Positions 20,701-30,829 of a stretch of DNA of 64,000 nt are shown in pieces. Numbering within the stretch: position 1 is the stretch's first letter; each line of letters starts with the position of its first letter. Below the pieces are notes generated by a model. It saw only the letters and a program-made list of their open reading frames with translations, ran no database searches and was not told where the DNA came from. The translations under genes were made by a program, and so were the position numbers. This DNA is from Undaria pinnatifida (lineage: Eukaryota > Sar > Phaeophyceae > Laminariales > Alariaceae). Where the stretch lies: positions 7,316,381 through 7,380,380 of the forward strand of contig JABAKD010000011.1 in the NCBI GenBank assembly GCA_012845835.1. The letters run 5' to 3'.

Positions 20701-23364
20701 TACTGCGGCGGCCGCTATCACGGTCGGCAAGGTGGCAGGACCGTTCTTCCAGACGTTCCTCAAGGGTATCGTCTGCAACTGGATGGTGTGCATGGCAGGT
20801 GTGTCGGTATGGTTAGCGTGTGGGGTGGAGGGACCGAAGGAGGCGGGGCTAGCGTGGGGTGGGATGGAGGGAGGTGGGTTGGGGCCGGGTGGGGTGGGGT
20901 TTGAGGGGGTGGAGGGCGGTGATAAGCGTCGAACGTCTCTCCGATGTCCGTGTCCGTCCACTGTTTAGCGGTGGTGGAGTGGGGCGGGGTAGGGTGGGGT
21001 GGGTCCAGCGTTCCTCCGATGTCCTCGCTCATCAACTGTCGAGCAGTGGTGAGGTGGCGGGCGGGGCGGGGCTGGTTTGGGTGGGGTGGGTGGAGGAGGA
21101 TGGAGGGGTGGGGGTGGGGGGTGGAAAGTGAAATGTGTGGGCAGGCGCGAAACGCGCGGTGCCGTGGCGTACGAAGGATGCATGCCTGTTTGCTCGTTTG
21201 GTTGTGAGCTTGTTAGCTTGTTGGCTTGTTTCCTCGTGAGCTGGCGAAGCTTGCTTACAAGTTCACGCGGGGCTTGATAACTCTCGCAAGGGGGTGCAAG
21301 GCTTGGCTGCAACGGTTGGCGTGTAAGAGCGCAGTGGGCAGATGGAGGCAACGTCTCCCCCCCCCCCGGCTGGACGATGCGTCCTTGCTGTCATCGCTGT
21401 TTTTCTGTCTTCTTTTTTTCCTCCGAATCTTTTGTGTTGTTAACCTCTCAGTTTCTTGCTACCCTCCTCGGCGGTGAAAGCACCCCCCCTCCCCGGCATC
21501 GTTGGAATGCGAGGGTCTATGATCCTTAGGACTACAGTCATGCATCCTTCCCGCATTGTAGGAATGTGAGGGTCTATGATCCTAAGGACTGCAGTCATTC
21601 ATGACAGTGATTAGCCCCATCCCCCCTTCTCTCAACCCACGACCTCACGCATCTGTCCTGCTGTTCTTGATCGTTCTTGGTCGTTCTTGTTGCTCTCTCC
21701 CCTTTCTCTCTTTCCTTTTCCTGCCACCTCATGGTCTTGGATCTGCCGCGGATATGAAACGAACCCGCTTGTGCTTCTTGTTGGCTCTGCTGCCTGCCGC
21801 GGGATTGAAACTAAATCAAAACGCAACGGTGTGGAAAAACGTAACAGTTTGGATCGCCACTGGCGCGTCCTCCCTGACGGAGAAGTACCTGGCGATGGTA
21901 CTGCCTGTTTCTGCCTTCGTGGCGTTCGGGGCCGAGCACTCGGTAAGTACCAGCGTCTCGAACAAAAAAAGAAGACAACGATAAAAGCTTATATCTGGTA
22001 TTCATTCTGGTAGCCGTTATTTTGGCATAGTTGGGGGCGTTTTCAGGCCGTAACAGTGGCAAAAGTTCGGCTTATCGTCGAGTATAAAAGTAGCGTAGTT
22101 GGGCGGGTTTTATGAGCTTCTACGAGAGTATTTTGGGGGAAATATGGTACCTGGTATACACTACATTTATTGCTTTGTTTTTCATGCTTATCCGGAAAAG
22201 GGCATCAAGAATAGCGGATAAAAGCAGAATGGATGTGCCTAGAATGACAAGAAGGACGATAGGAAATACCAACAGTAGACGAGACCAACAAAGCAACACC
22301 ACAAAAATGCAAGCCCCGCGTACATCTGTATCTCGCCGCGTTTGTCGCCACTTTTTTTTCGTCTGCTGCTTAAAACCTGCCGTGGCCATCCGCACTCACC
22401 CCCTCTCCTCCCCACCCTCCCGCGATCCCCCTTTACCCCTCCCTGTATTCCCCTTTTCTGGCATACGCCGCCTGCTCAACCCCAGTACGAACCCCAAACC
22501 CCAATACCCCCCCCCCCCGTCTCGAAAGGAATGCGTGGTCAATGGTCAAATGACCGAGGCAAGCAACAAGTACGCCACCCCCCACCCCGTTCCCCGTTCC
22601 GTTTATTTCGCACACGCCGCCTGCCCAAGGCCAAACCCCGAACCCCGTTAATCTCTTTTTTATGGATGGGCTATGATTACCAATGTGTTCCTGCCTCCTC
22701 TGCACCAACCCCTCCCCCCGCCCTCTTCCCTCATTTGGCACACGCCGCCTGCCCAATGCAAAACCCCGATTTCCGTTTTTTTGTATGGATGGGTTAAGTT
22801 GACTAACATGTTCCTGCTTTCTCTGCACTAACGCTCCTCCCACACCTTCCCCCTTCCCCTGCTTTCGCACACGCCTCCTGTTCAACCCCAATACGACACC
22901 CCGATTTCCTTTTTTTTTATGGACGGGTTAAAGTTGGCAACATATCCCTGCTTTCTTTGCACTAACTCCCCCGCCCCTTCCCCCTTCCCCTGCTTTGGCA
23001 CACGCCTCCTGCCTAACCTCACTGCGAAACCCGATTTCGTTTAGTTTGTGCCATGGTATAAGTTAAGGTTACCAACATATCTCTGCTCCCTCCGCATTAA
23101 CGTTCCCCCCTCTCCCATCCTTTTGCACACGTCGCCTCCCCAATACGACCCCCCAAACCCCAATATTGTCCTTTTTGTGGATGAGTGAAGGTTGCCAACA
23201 TGTTCCTGCTCCCTCTGGGACTGTTCAGCGGCGCCTCCAGCACGGTATCTTGGTCGGACGTTTTCTTGAAGAACATTTTGCCGGTCACTCTCGGGAACAT
23301 CGTGGGAGGCGCCGTGTGCCAGACGGGGCTGTACTCGACGGTCTACGGGTCTCTCCTTAAATAG
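14704..23364 (+). CDS. Formate/nitrite transporter (FNT) family channel with plastid presequence, complete
   Basis: Exons 14704-14761, 15292-15332, 16755-16991, 19463-19611, 20602-20798, 21848-21942 and 23191-23364 splice to 951 bases, 316 residues, with GT-AG borders and consistent phases throughout. FNT proteins are pentameric six-helix channels for formate, nitrite or hydrosulfide; algal NAR1 members carry nitrite into plastids. Both family signatures are present: LTSGGELFTGN (about 136-146) and GIVCNWMVCMA (217-227). The central pore histidine is in AEHSVANMF (His258, matching FocA His209). Residues 1-19 are a hydrophobic signal peptide (MMLGLVQFALATLALASSA), followed by PVPGSA|WVQRSA, an ASAFAP-like A|W step, and an Ala/Pro/Ser-rich transit region to about 60. 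The start is the first ATG in frame. Plastid envelope nitrite import is the likely role (inference). Partial exon copies and exon-edge repeats sit in its introns. Confidence 0.93.
15292..15332 (+). CDS. FNT exon 2: presequence cleavage region
   Basis: 41-base micro-exon; acceptor GCCAACAG|CC, donor GTTCAG|GTGAGC. It encodes ASSAPVPGSAWVQ, with the A|W plastid-type motif. Phase fits both neighbours. Confidence 0.72.
16185..16680 (+). mobile_element. Dispersed element, single-arm copy of the composite foldback family
   Basis: Reads CTGGCTGTGAGATCGAAGA, CTTTGCAACCTGTGTGTGAT, AAGGATATAGGTCGGCGACT, ATCAGGGTCAACAGG and GACAAAATCTGACAGCTGTG, then a second module with GGGGCAACTCAATCTGTGCG, GATAAATCTGACGG and GTAAGTCGTTCAACC. 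It is like one arm plus internal module of the 10080-11450 element, ending about 75 bases before FNT exon 3. Confidence 0.7.
16755..16991 (+). CDS. FNT exon 3: transit region, first membrane helix
   Basis: 237 bases, 79 codons. Acceptor TACGCCCAG|CGC with a TTTTTAAC branch-like tract; donor ATGAAG|GTGTGG. It encodes LYANAVEIGAKKGAGAPVDT and FLLGIISGCHIAFGGLLAVT. A decayed copy lies at 17928-18061. Confidence 0.9.
17435..17750 (+). repeat. Dispersed repeat with GACCATTGACCACGC core, copy in FNT intron 3
   Basis: Shares ACCATTGACCACGC, GGAGACGGAGCACCGTTC, GGAGACACCTCCAACATTTG, GGCGCTCATTACG and GATCTCCTAGGA with 51985-52200. Shorter copies lie at 27430-27510, 51345-51415, 22515-22575 (inverted) and 3795-3855 (inverted). 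Confidence 0.7.
17928..18061 (+). pseudogene. Decayed in-frame copy of FNT exon 3 (donor side)
   Basis: Starting at GCCGAGATCGATGCTAAG the copy reads AEIDAKSSASARWIRAEILG and ILSGCRVALGGLLAVTIGGN, matching VEIGAKKGAG...LLGIISGCHIAFGGLLAVTIGG of exon 3. It has no stop and one extra codon. It keeps the donor GAG|GTGTGG, but one base is missing near the end, so the exon phase is lost. The 5' part of the exon is absent. It lies downstream of the real exon, in FNT intron 3. Confidence 0.85.
18303..19055. repeat. Pentanucleotide satellite (CTGTG)n grading into (CTGTA)n
   Basis: About 750 bases: CTGTG-type units with CTGTT/CTGTA variants at 18303-18480, then nearly pure CTGTA to 19055. A variant block with CCGTACCG occurs at about 18556 and again about 170 bases later at 18727, showing a higher-order duplication. 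It is open in several frames on both strands because the period is 5; these frames are not genes. It lies in FNT intron 3. Confidence 0.97.
19463..19611 (+). CDS. FNT exon 4: first FNT signature
   Basis: 149 bases; acceptor GAACACAG|ACC, donor CGTCCA|GTGAGA. It encodes ANPGLQKLLFGLFGLPFGLY and then LTSGGELFTGNTAFLTAAV. Confidence 0.93.
20326..20601 (+). repeat. (ACCCT)n grading into (GCCCT)n, ending at the FNT exon 5 splice site
   Basis: About 270 bases of a CCCTA-type pentamer array; the last units become CCCTG and run directly into CTGCCCAG, the acceptor of exon 5. The array supplies the whole pyrimidine tract. Confidence 0.93.
20602..20798 (+). CDS. FNT exon 5: second FNT signature
   Basis: 197 bases; acceptor CTGCCCAG|GGG, donor ATGGCAG|GTGTGT. 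It encodes LKNWTLSYVGNLMGSLLLAK through GPFFQTFLKGIVCNWMVCMA. The preceding pentamer array forms its pyrimidine tract. Confidence 0.94.
20799..21847. other. FNT intron 5
   Basis: G-rich degenerate repeats (GGGTGGGGT-like) with two or three copies of a unit around TCCGATGTCC at 20938 and 21015; an AGCTTGTTAGCTTGTTGGCT-like stretch near 21207; a 60-base tandem pair with TGAGGGTCTATGATCCT near 21510 and 21567. Confidence 0.55.
21848..21942 (+). CDS. FNT exon 6: pore histidine
   Basis: 95 bases; acceptor CGTAACAG|TTT, donor CACTCG|GTAAGT. It encodes WIATGASSLTEKYLAMVLPV then FVAFGAEHS, containing the conserved central histidine. Confidence 0.94.
22461..23216 (+). repeat. ~129-base tandem array containing the 5' edge of FNT exon 7
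   Basis: CACACGCCGCCTGCCC-type anchors at 22461, 22611, 22739, 22867, 22999 and 23126 give spacings of 150, 128, 128, 132 and 127. Each unit ends in a version of CCAACATGTTCCTGCTCCCT (near 22679, 22804, 22935, 23070), and the last unit's version is the real start of exon 7 at 23191. So the exon edge has been copied about four extra times into intron 6, in decayed form. Confidence 0.85.
23191..23364 (+). CDS. FNT exon 7: last helix and stop
   Basis: 174 bases including TAG; acceptor GAGTGAAG|GTTGCC. It encodes VANMFLLPLGLFSGASSTVS, NILPVTLGNIVGGAVCQTGL and YSTVYGSLLK, then the stop. Its 5' edge belongs to the ~129-base tandem array upstream and its 3' edge resembles repeats downstream. Confidence 0.93.
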   Translation, partial: VANMFLLPLGLFSGASSTVSWSDVFLKNILPVTLGNIVGGAVCQTGLYSTVYGSLLK

Positions 23365-24175
23365 GCATGCTACATATAGCGCAGTACAATATATGACGCA
23401 TACTATTAAATATCCCTTCGAGAGCAGGCAGGAATGGTGCAGTACAGCAGTACAGGACTACGTGTAAAATATAGGGTAAATCGATAATTAAAAACAAATA
23501 GGCAAAAAAAAGGATTCCGTCGAAATCAGCCAGGAATAGGGCAAAACACACCACGGGGCACTGGTTAAGAAATAGTACGTACAGCACTTGCTCGTACTCC
23601 TACAGCACAACGAATACTCGCACTGCTGCTACTTACTGCCAAGTACCGTGAACATTCGACGTGAGAATAGCAAACACTGGGAATGATGTAGTGTGGCAGC
23701 AGCAGCATCCGCAACAGCATAACAGCCGTAACGTACAACACCGAAAGCGGGCGCGCTATTAATAGCGCAGGACAAGGCAGGATTGGACACCATGTTAACA
23801 GTGGATCCCTCTCGTTAAGTAGGCGCGTTATATAGGCAACGCAGTGCAGTACAAGACAGGAGACTTCAAGAAAGGATCTTTTCGGAATTCATCTCGGGAC
23901 AAAGAGCACAGTACCATCCCTATGGAGGTAGGCGCGCTATATTCTTGTGGCGCGCGCACGCACGCACGCACGGCAGGACAAAACGGGACGCATAGTAAAA
24001 AACCGTATCTTTGTGGTAGGTAATAGCGCAGCGCAGCAGTACAAAACACCTAGTGAGAAAGGATGCCTCCCGAATTTGGCGCGCTGCAGATAGCGCAGGA
24101 CAGGACGGGCGCCTGTTGAACAAGGACCCCTCCTGTAGTAGGCGTGCTTTCAAGTAGCGCAGTACAGCAAGAAAC
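23343..24175 (+). repeat. Tandem-like array starting at the FNT stop codon
   Basis: The last exon bases plus 3' flank, CTCTCCTTAAATAGGCATGC...TAGCGCAGTAC, recur as CCTCTCGTTAAGTAGGCGCG...CGCAGTGCAGTAC at about 23806 and in looser form at about 23905-23940, 24003 and 24122-24170 (CCCCTCCTGTAGTAGGCGTG...TAGCGCAGTACAG). Spacing is irregular. The 3' UTR must overlap it. Confidence 0.6.
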
Positions 24176-26650
24176 ACATGATCTGAGCAAGGCTCGCAAG
24201 CAAAGTGCAATCTTGTTGTGAAACCAATCTTGGAGTAACCTTGATTTAGCACCAAAGGCTTATTGTATAGCGTGTAGTGTTGCGCTCGCCGCCGAGTGGG
24301 ATTCCCAAACCCGTTTACTGCTGGGAAGCAAACCTACATGAATTCAAAGTCTATACGTGTAGACTATCTACCCTGCAGCTGTACGGCGGGTGCCGGATAA
24401 GTTGTGGGTGAAAAGGAAGGGTAACGATCTGGAAGAACGCCAACTCTCGTACGCGCGATCTGGTTCTTCCTCTGATGTTTATTGCCGAAAATGTTGGTAC
24501 AGTCCTAAGCGGGTCAACCCAGTTCTTTTAGCGTCCCCATACAGTGTGCCCAACGCTCTTACGAATTAATAAGCCACTTGTTATTCGTGGGCCTGTAGGT
24601 AGTTGGTGCGGCAGCGGGGGATACTAGTGGCGTATTAGCGTGCGTATGTTTTCAGCGCTCGCTGTGCCCTCCCCCCCGTGTAATTTGTTTTCGCGCACTT
24701 GCTGTAGGCAGAGGAAAATAAACAATGCTTGCTTTCTTGCTTGCAGTGATAGCGGTGTCTGCGCTGTATTGTGTTGCAATCAAGGACAGACACGTCAACA
24801 GAGCTAGCTTGCTTGTGGTATCCACTGTCTTGCTCCTTGTAGGCAGGGGCGAGATGCGTTTGCTTGCTTGCGGTGTTTTCGCCGCTGGCAGCAATTTTGC
24901 GCCGTTTTGCGGTGTTGTAGCAGAGGCGGCAACGTCGATAAGTGCTTGCTTTTGCCTTGCTGGCGCTGCTTGGGCCTTTCGGGTTGTTGTTGTCTTGTTG
25001 TACGCTGTTGGGCTGCTTGCGCTGTGTTGCGCTGTTGTGCACTGCTTGGTATGTTTGCGCTGTTTGTTTGCTCGAGCCTCGTGGGGAACCAGGCCACAAA
25101 AACAATACTCGTTATGAGAATTTTCAGTGAGAGATAAGAAGGAACGAAAACGATTTTGCATGATGAATGATGTTGAGGGATTTCCCCCTGTTTTTGGCAT
25201 TTTGCTGCGGGGGTGGGGGAGATAAACCGGAGTCGGAGGAGGAGGGGAAAAGGGTGTCGGGGGAGAAATGAGCATTTCGGCGGAGGCTTCCCGACAGGTT
25301 TTTCATTTTCATTTTGCCGAGCCCATGTTGTTTTTTAGTTAGTTTTTGGTGGCACGTTTTTTTGTTTTTTGGGTGCCTTTTACTTGACCTCCGCCCAAAG
25401 CTTTGGGTCTCGTGATCACAGCAGTAGCAGCATTGGAGGCAAAGACTGACCGGGTAATGGGGGGTGGCAGAGGGGAGGGAGAGGGGGGCGGCGGCGGAAC
25501 CGCAGAAGATGAACACGAAAAAGTCTAAAACGAAACGAGCCGGTGTTTGCCGTGCCCTGCCTTGCCTTGCCCTGCCTAGCCCTGCCCTGCCCTGCCTTGC
25601 CCTACCGTGTCCTTTCCTGATGTGAGGACGCAGCAGCTCGAGCAAGGATCGTATACCCCGCGTGTCGCATAGGAGTCAAATTCGGACGCTAAAAGTGCCG
25701 TCCTCTGACAACCCAGCAGCCCGATCTGCTTCGTGTAGTAAACGATGCTGGGAGACATCGTCATTTTCGTCCGTCATTTCGTCATTTCCCGTCACTGTAA
25801 GGCCCCACAGATGACGAATAGTATACTGTTATGTACAGTAGTAGTCGAATACTTGGAATCATTATAGCAATTACACTACCACCTACTTCAGTAGTGTTAC
25901 GAACGACGACGCAACGAACTTGGCCTACACAATGTATATACATTATCGGGCAGCCAAGACAGTAACTGCCACGTAACGACAAACAACGAAACACTGCGCG
26001 TCGTCTGCGACCCTACTACAAAAACTCCATAATAATAACAACCGAATCCCAATAACCCACCCATCCACCCACTTATCCGACGGACTGTCGAATTAATCTG
26101 AGCTGTGACGTGATTGAGCGCATTTGCCCGAACCGACACCAAGACTCAGCATCACCATATCACCAATAACCCAGCCGGACCGAAAATCAGCAGCTCGCAT
26201 TTCCCGGCAGTAAAAAACAACGACAATAAAAAGGAGCTCTTCCTTGGTTTCGATCGAGCAGAGCGCAACATCATAGCCTGGTCATATTAGTACAATCACT
26301 ACTGTATTCACTATGATTATCGTGCTTGCCACCCGATGATGTGCAGCACGTCATGATGGGCTTCAGCGCCCATCCCTCAGTCACAAACATCTCTGGAAAC
26401 TTTGAAGGCGATAAAGCAGACGGAAACCAAGGAAAACAGGAAAATACCAATCTATGAACGTACGTATGATGGGCTACCTCCATTTTGTGCATACTTATTT
26501 TATCTCGATTTCCTTCGTCTAGCTTGGCAACTATCATGCGGGGTTAGGCACAGCTAACAGTAGGTAGGTACGCGGGGATTGAAATAATAATAAAAAAATT
26601 GAGTGTCGAGGCAACGAAACGGTCGACGCAACGTCAACAACGAACAGTGC
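24176..26650. other. Intergenic, no gene recognised
   Basis: Contains a GCTTG/TTGCTG-rich low-complexity stretch (24640-25080) that is open in several frames, a (CCTGC)n/(CCTTG)n pentamer run at 25550-25605 and otherwise unstructured sequence. The 130-codon hydrophobic frame at 24725-25117 shares its region with equally long frames on the other strand, so I do not call a gene. Confidence 0.5.
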
Positions 26651-26669
26651 TCTAACGCTACACGTGTAG

Positions 26670-27070
26670 ACTATGGCGAACGACGAGGAGGAACAAACTC
26701 GTAATAACCCAGCCGAACATATTGCCTTTGTCCGATGTCCAAAATATATAATCAGTACACTCTTTGTGCCTAATGGTAGTGACTGCGCGTCAACTGGATG
26801 CGTATGGACCTCAAAATCCGTGTTTCCAACTCTTGATGAGACGAGGAGGAACAAATTCGTACTATCGCCGCTACGCGAAGGAGGAACAAACTCGTATTAT
26901 CGCCGCACATTGCATTGATATATCCAATGCGTACTAAAAAAAAGTCAGTATACTCGCGAGTAAGCAGTGATCACACATCAACTATTAATAGGTGCGTATC
27001 ATATGGACCTCACAGCCACTAATCCAACACGCCCCCTTGATGAGACTAGGCGGAACACACTGGCAAACAT
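26670..27070 (-). repeat. Inverted outlier copies of the 46440-47410 satellite
   Basis: ATGGACCTCA, CCAACACGCCCCCTTGATGA, GACGAGGAGGAACAAAxTCGTA and TATCGCCGC are reverse complements of the units at 46440-47410. Parts of about three units are present. Confidence 0.7.
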
Positions 27071-27429
27071 TTCATGTATGCGATACCCCAAACCAGAAAC
27101 TCAGTATGCTCGTGCATAGGGCTAGTGGCTGCACATCAACAAAATACATACAAGTATATGCCTCAAAGTTCAAAATTCCACCGCACATTTGCTTTTATAT
27201 CTAGATGTAGAGTTTCAACCATTCAATCGGTCGTACTCACAGATGACGTGTTTCATAAAACAATACACCAGTACTCAGTGTGCTCGTGCGTGGTGATGGT
27301 GATGGCAACAAGGGGTCATAGGCAGCGGTTACGTACCTAGTTTTACTTACGCTGTGATGGAACAGGGGGGAGAGGAGGGGACCAAAGTGCCTCTGTTTCT
27401 ACCTACTCCGTGATGAAAACAGGAACGGG

Positions 27430-27510
27430 GGGGCGTACTCGTTGGTTGCTTGCCTTAATCATCACTTGACCATCGACCACGCGTCCCTTTCGAGACGGAG
27501 CACCGTTCTT
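27430..27510 (+). repeat. Short copy of the GACCATTGACCACGC repeat
   Basis: GTACTCGTTGGTTGCTTGCC, TTGACCATCGACCACGCGTC and GAGACGGAGCACCGTTCTTA match 51985-52060. Confidence 0.7.
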
Positions 27511-28320
27511 ACTCCTTATATAATACAGGAGTTGGCCCTCGATAGCACCGGTTGCCTAGTGCTTGTTGCCCGCTGTACCACCAGGTGCAACTGGGCACGA
27601 CCAGTAGTGGAAGTAAGCGGAGGAGGGTACGTTGCCGCTATAATTTAGATCCAGTGTTTTTGGCTGGCATATACCAGCGCCAAGAGATATCACTATTCTG
27701 CACGCATCCATATATCCATCCACCAATGCATCCATGCACCCACCCATCCATCGATCCGTCCATCCACGGCATGCCTCCTTCAATTATTATTGATAGTTAG
27801 TGTAATTATGTGCTTTCGTTGCTCTATTTTTTCTGCAAAAATTAAAAACAAGATAACCAAAGCAAAGCCACGAAGGCAAGAGAAACAGAAAATAACAAAA
27901 AAAAAACGTCTAGACTAGATAGAGGAACAAAAAAAGTCAAAAGCTACGGTAGGCGGATATGTTGTTCTTGCGTTTTTTTTTGCAGTGGCTCAGGGTCACT
28001 CGCGCGAGTGACCCTCCTGTTCCTTGCGGTCATAGGCTTTCGTCCTGTTTTAATTTTTCGATGTGAATCCGTAATGGAAATGGTTAGCTATTAATAGGTT
28101 GCGCTAAACTAACCAGCTAACGTGTTTGGTCAGTGAGGTAAAGATTCACTCGTGCGAGTGGCTCAGACCAGGTAGTCAAAAAGGGGGGGATGCCCCCTAC
28201 CCTAGCCTTCCTCAATACAAACGAAAAATACAGCGAGAGAGGGGAAACTTAAAACGTGATCACTCACCAAAAATATCGCCGCAAAAAAAAACGGACTCTA
28301 GACGGTTCGCCGGCGGTCCT
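27511..28320. other. Intergenic with a 24-base perfect palindrome
   Basis: AGGGTCACTCGC followed by its own reverse complement occupies 27992-28015. A related near-palindrome CACTCGTGCGAGTG sits at 28146-28159 with the shared GTGGCTCAG flank on the opposite side. No coding signal. Confidence 0.7.
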
Positions 28321-29470
28321 GGAAAGTAATATGCATACATCGAAGTATGTATGCACTTCGCTCCATGCGGGACAACACGAAACGAAAACCGTCCGTGTCT
28401 TGAAATGACCTGGTCAGATGCACATCATCCCCCCTCCCGCCCCTCGAAAGAGGTTTTGAAGGGGAACACGGGTTGAATTCAGTGCAGGACGATAACACGA
28501 AACGAATCCGTGAGCTTCCTGGTTTGATCAGTCAGATTATGTGCACGAAACCGTCCGGTTCTTACATTGACCAGCCGCATGCAACGAAACCGACGTTGGT
28601 TAGGTACGCCAATGAAATCAAAACAAACCGCCGGGTTCACGAGTTCACCAATCTGACGCCCCCTACCCCCCACCCCCTCCCTGCCGCGGCTCGCCGGAGG
28701 TTTGCAAAGGGGACTGGCATTTCATTCAATGCGGGACGACAACACGAAGTGAATCCGTGGGTTTGCTGGTTTGGCTAATCAGATGTGCATATCATTCTGT
28801 CCGGTTCTACGTTGACCAATCGCGTACATCAAAACCGACGTTTTTTTAATTTCACAGTAGAGATGGAACGAAACCATCGGTTTCGTGAGTTGACCAATCA
28901 TATGACATCCACCCCCTCCCCCGTGCTCGTCGGGTTTTTTTATATGGAACAGGGTTTAAAGGGGAACAGATATTCCACTCAACGATGGCACGACACGAAA
29001 CCGTGAGTTTCCTGGTTTAATCAATCAGATGTACACGAAACTGTCCGTTTCTCAAGTTGGCCAACCGCATCCAGCAAAACCGACGTTGTTAAGTTGACCA
29101 TAGGCATGCAACGAAACCGCCTGTTTCATGAGTTCACCGATCATATTCCCCCCTACCCCCCCCACTCGCCGGAGGTTTTTGGAGGGGAACAGGGTTTAAT
29201 TTGGAACAGGAACAGGCCTTCCATTCAATGTGGGACGACAACACAAAAACGTGAGTTTCCTGATTTGACCAATCACATGTAACCGTTTCCTGAGTTGACC
29301 AATGAGATGCAGCGAAACACTCCGTTTCCTAGGTCGACCCATCACGCAACGAATCCGTCAGTTGTCCGTTTCTTTAATTGATGCAACGAAACCGTCCGTT
29401 TCCTGAATCGACCACTCATATGCAACGAAACCGTCCGTTTTTTGAGTTGACCAAAGACGACCCCCCCACC
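28320..29470 (+). repeat. Satellite with ~240-base higher-order unit and GAAACCGTCCGTTTC motifs
   Basis: Long units (CCCCCTCC run, GCCGGAGGTTT, GGGGAACAGG, ATTCAATGCGGGACGACAACACGAA-like text) recur near 28430, 28670, 28905 and 29145. Between them are many short modules of CGAAACCGTCCGTTTC plus TGAGTTGACCAATCA. GAAAC-CGTCC-GTTTC can fold as a 5-base-pair stem. Confidence 0.8.
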
Positions 29471-29849
29471 CCCACCCCCTCCCCCTCTGCCCAGCGCACC
29501 GCATTCAACCCTTCAACACCATGGTGTATGGACACCAGGTTAAAGACTATGTATATATCATACGAAGTTTATCCCATACTACCATTACTTTGATTCGTTT
29601 TACACGGGTTCGTCGCACAAGCTCCATCAACCCCTTCCGCTGAGCGTCTCACTACAGACTGGTACAACAAAAGGCGGACAGTTCAACTAGGTAGTATTGT
29701 AGACACTCGTTCCTCTTCACATATCTGTGTGAGTGCCCATCTCAGATCAACCCAAAACAACACCGCACGCCAACTCCTTCCCCCCCCCCCCTTCCCGCTG
29801 CCCTAACCCCCCCCGCGCCCCCCTCTAAGGGAGCAGCCAATCAGCGCGC

Positions 29850-30296
29850 GCATAACCTCGGGGATAAATGCGCCGCAAAGTTACCTGCAAAGGCGACAGC
29901 CCATCAGCACGTCGGGGGGGGGTTGCGCCGCAAGTTCACTTTCCGAGCCAATCTATCAGCACGCGGGGAGCAAATAGCGCCGCAAGTGCACCTTCAGAGG
30001 CTACAACCAACCAACACGCGGGGGGAAATTTGCGCCGCAAGTACACTTGCAGACATATCAGCCAACAAATCAGGACGCTGGAGAAAATTGCACCGCAAAT
30101 ACACCTTCAGAGGGGCAGCCAACCAGCACGCGGGGATGGATTGTGCCGCTACTACACCTCTATAAACGGCAACCAATCAGCACGTGGGTAATAAATTGCG
30201 CCGCAAAATACACCTTCAGAGCCGACAACCAATCAGCACGCGGGGGTACAATGCGCCGCACCTACACCTTCAGGGAGAGGACGCGGACGCATACCT
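29850..30296 (+). repeat. ~55-base tandem repeat with CAATCAGCACGCGGGG
   Basis: About eight units of the form TGCGCCGCAAxTACACCTTC, AGAGGCxACAACCAATCAGC, ACGCGGGG. It contains CCAAT-like boxes, but nothing indicates a promoter. Confidence 0.85.
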
Positions 30297-30829
30297 AAAT
30301 GACGCGGGGTAGGGGTGGTGGTGTTAGTAGAGGGCGTGGAACCAAAATCCACAGACCCTTTAATTTCAATATTTCACAAAGACCATAAAATACGAGATAA
30401 TTTTCTCCATCCTTCCCTCTGGCCACAAGGGGGTGGGCAATAACAACAAATTACAACAAACGTAACATTCGAATGATGGAAGCCATCGGCTAAAGAAGGG
30501 ACAGAAGCGAGAGGCAAGGAGGAGGGGAGGGAGGGAGGGAGGGAGGGGGGTGGGAGTAAGGGGGGCGGCTCCTTCCCGCAAAGCGTCTGGAGCCCACACC
30601 CGCATACTCCGCAAGGTTTGACGGGGACCTCCACGTTGTCCGTGCTGCCATCCTACCTTGAATGGCGGAAATAAGTTTCCTCGACACTCCCCTATTCTGT
30701 CCCCGGAGGGCTCTATATCTCCCTCTGCTGCCGTGCTTTGCCTTGCATTGACAACGCTCCTTCCTTTCGCCGACAATTACTTGAAAAAAAATCCGATCTG
30801 TATTCCCGCCTTGTGACCGGTGAATCAAT
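30297..30829. other. Intergenic, no gene recognised
   Basis: Unique-looking. A minus-strand frame at 30490-30828 overlaps a possible CAAG|GTAGGA donor and a Cys-rich alternative frame near 30590, but no family is recognisable. Confidence 0.4.

Noticed and set aside
24725-25117. 130-codon hydrophobic frame, possible membrane protein
   Set aside because: The region is GCTTG/TTGCTG low complexity with equally long Gln/Ser-rich frames on the other strand; no family resemblance.
28320-30300. CRISPR array
   Set aside because: Repeats are degenerate, spacers are themselves repeated, there are no cas genes, and the genome is eukaryotic.
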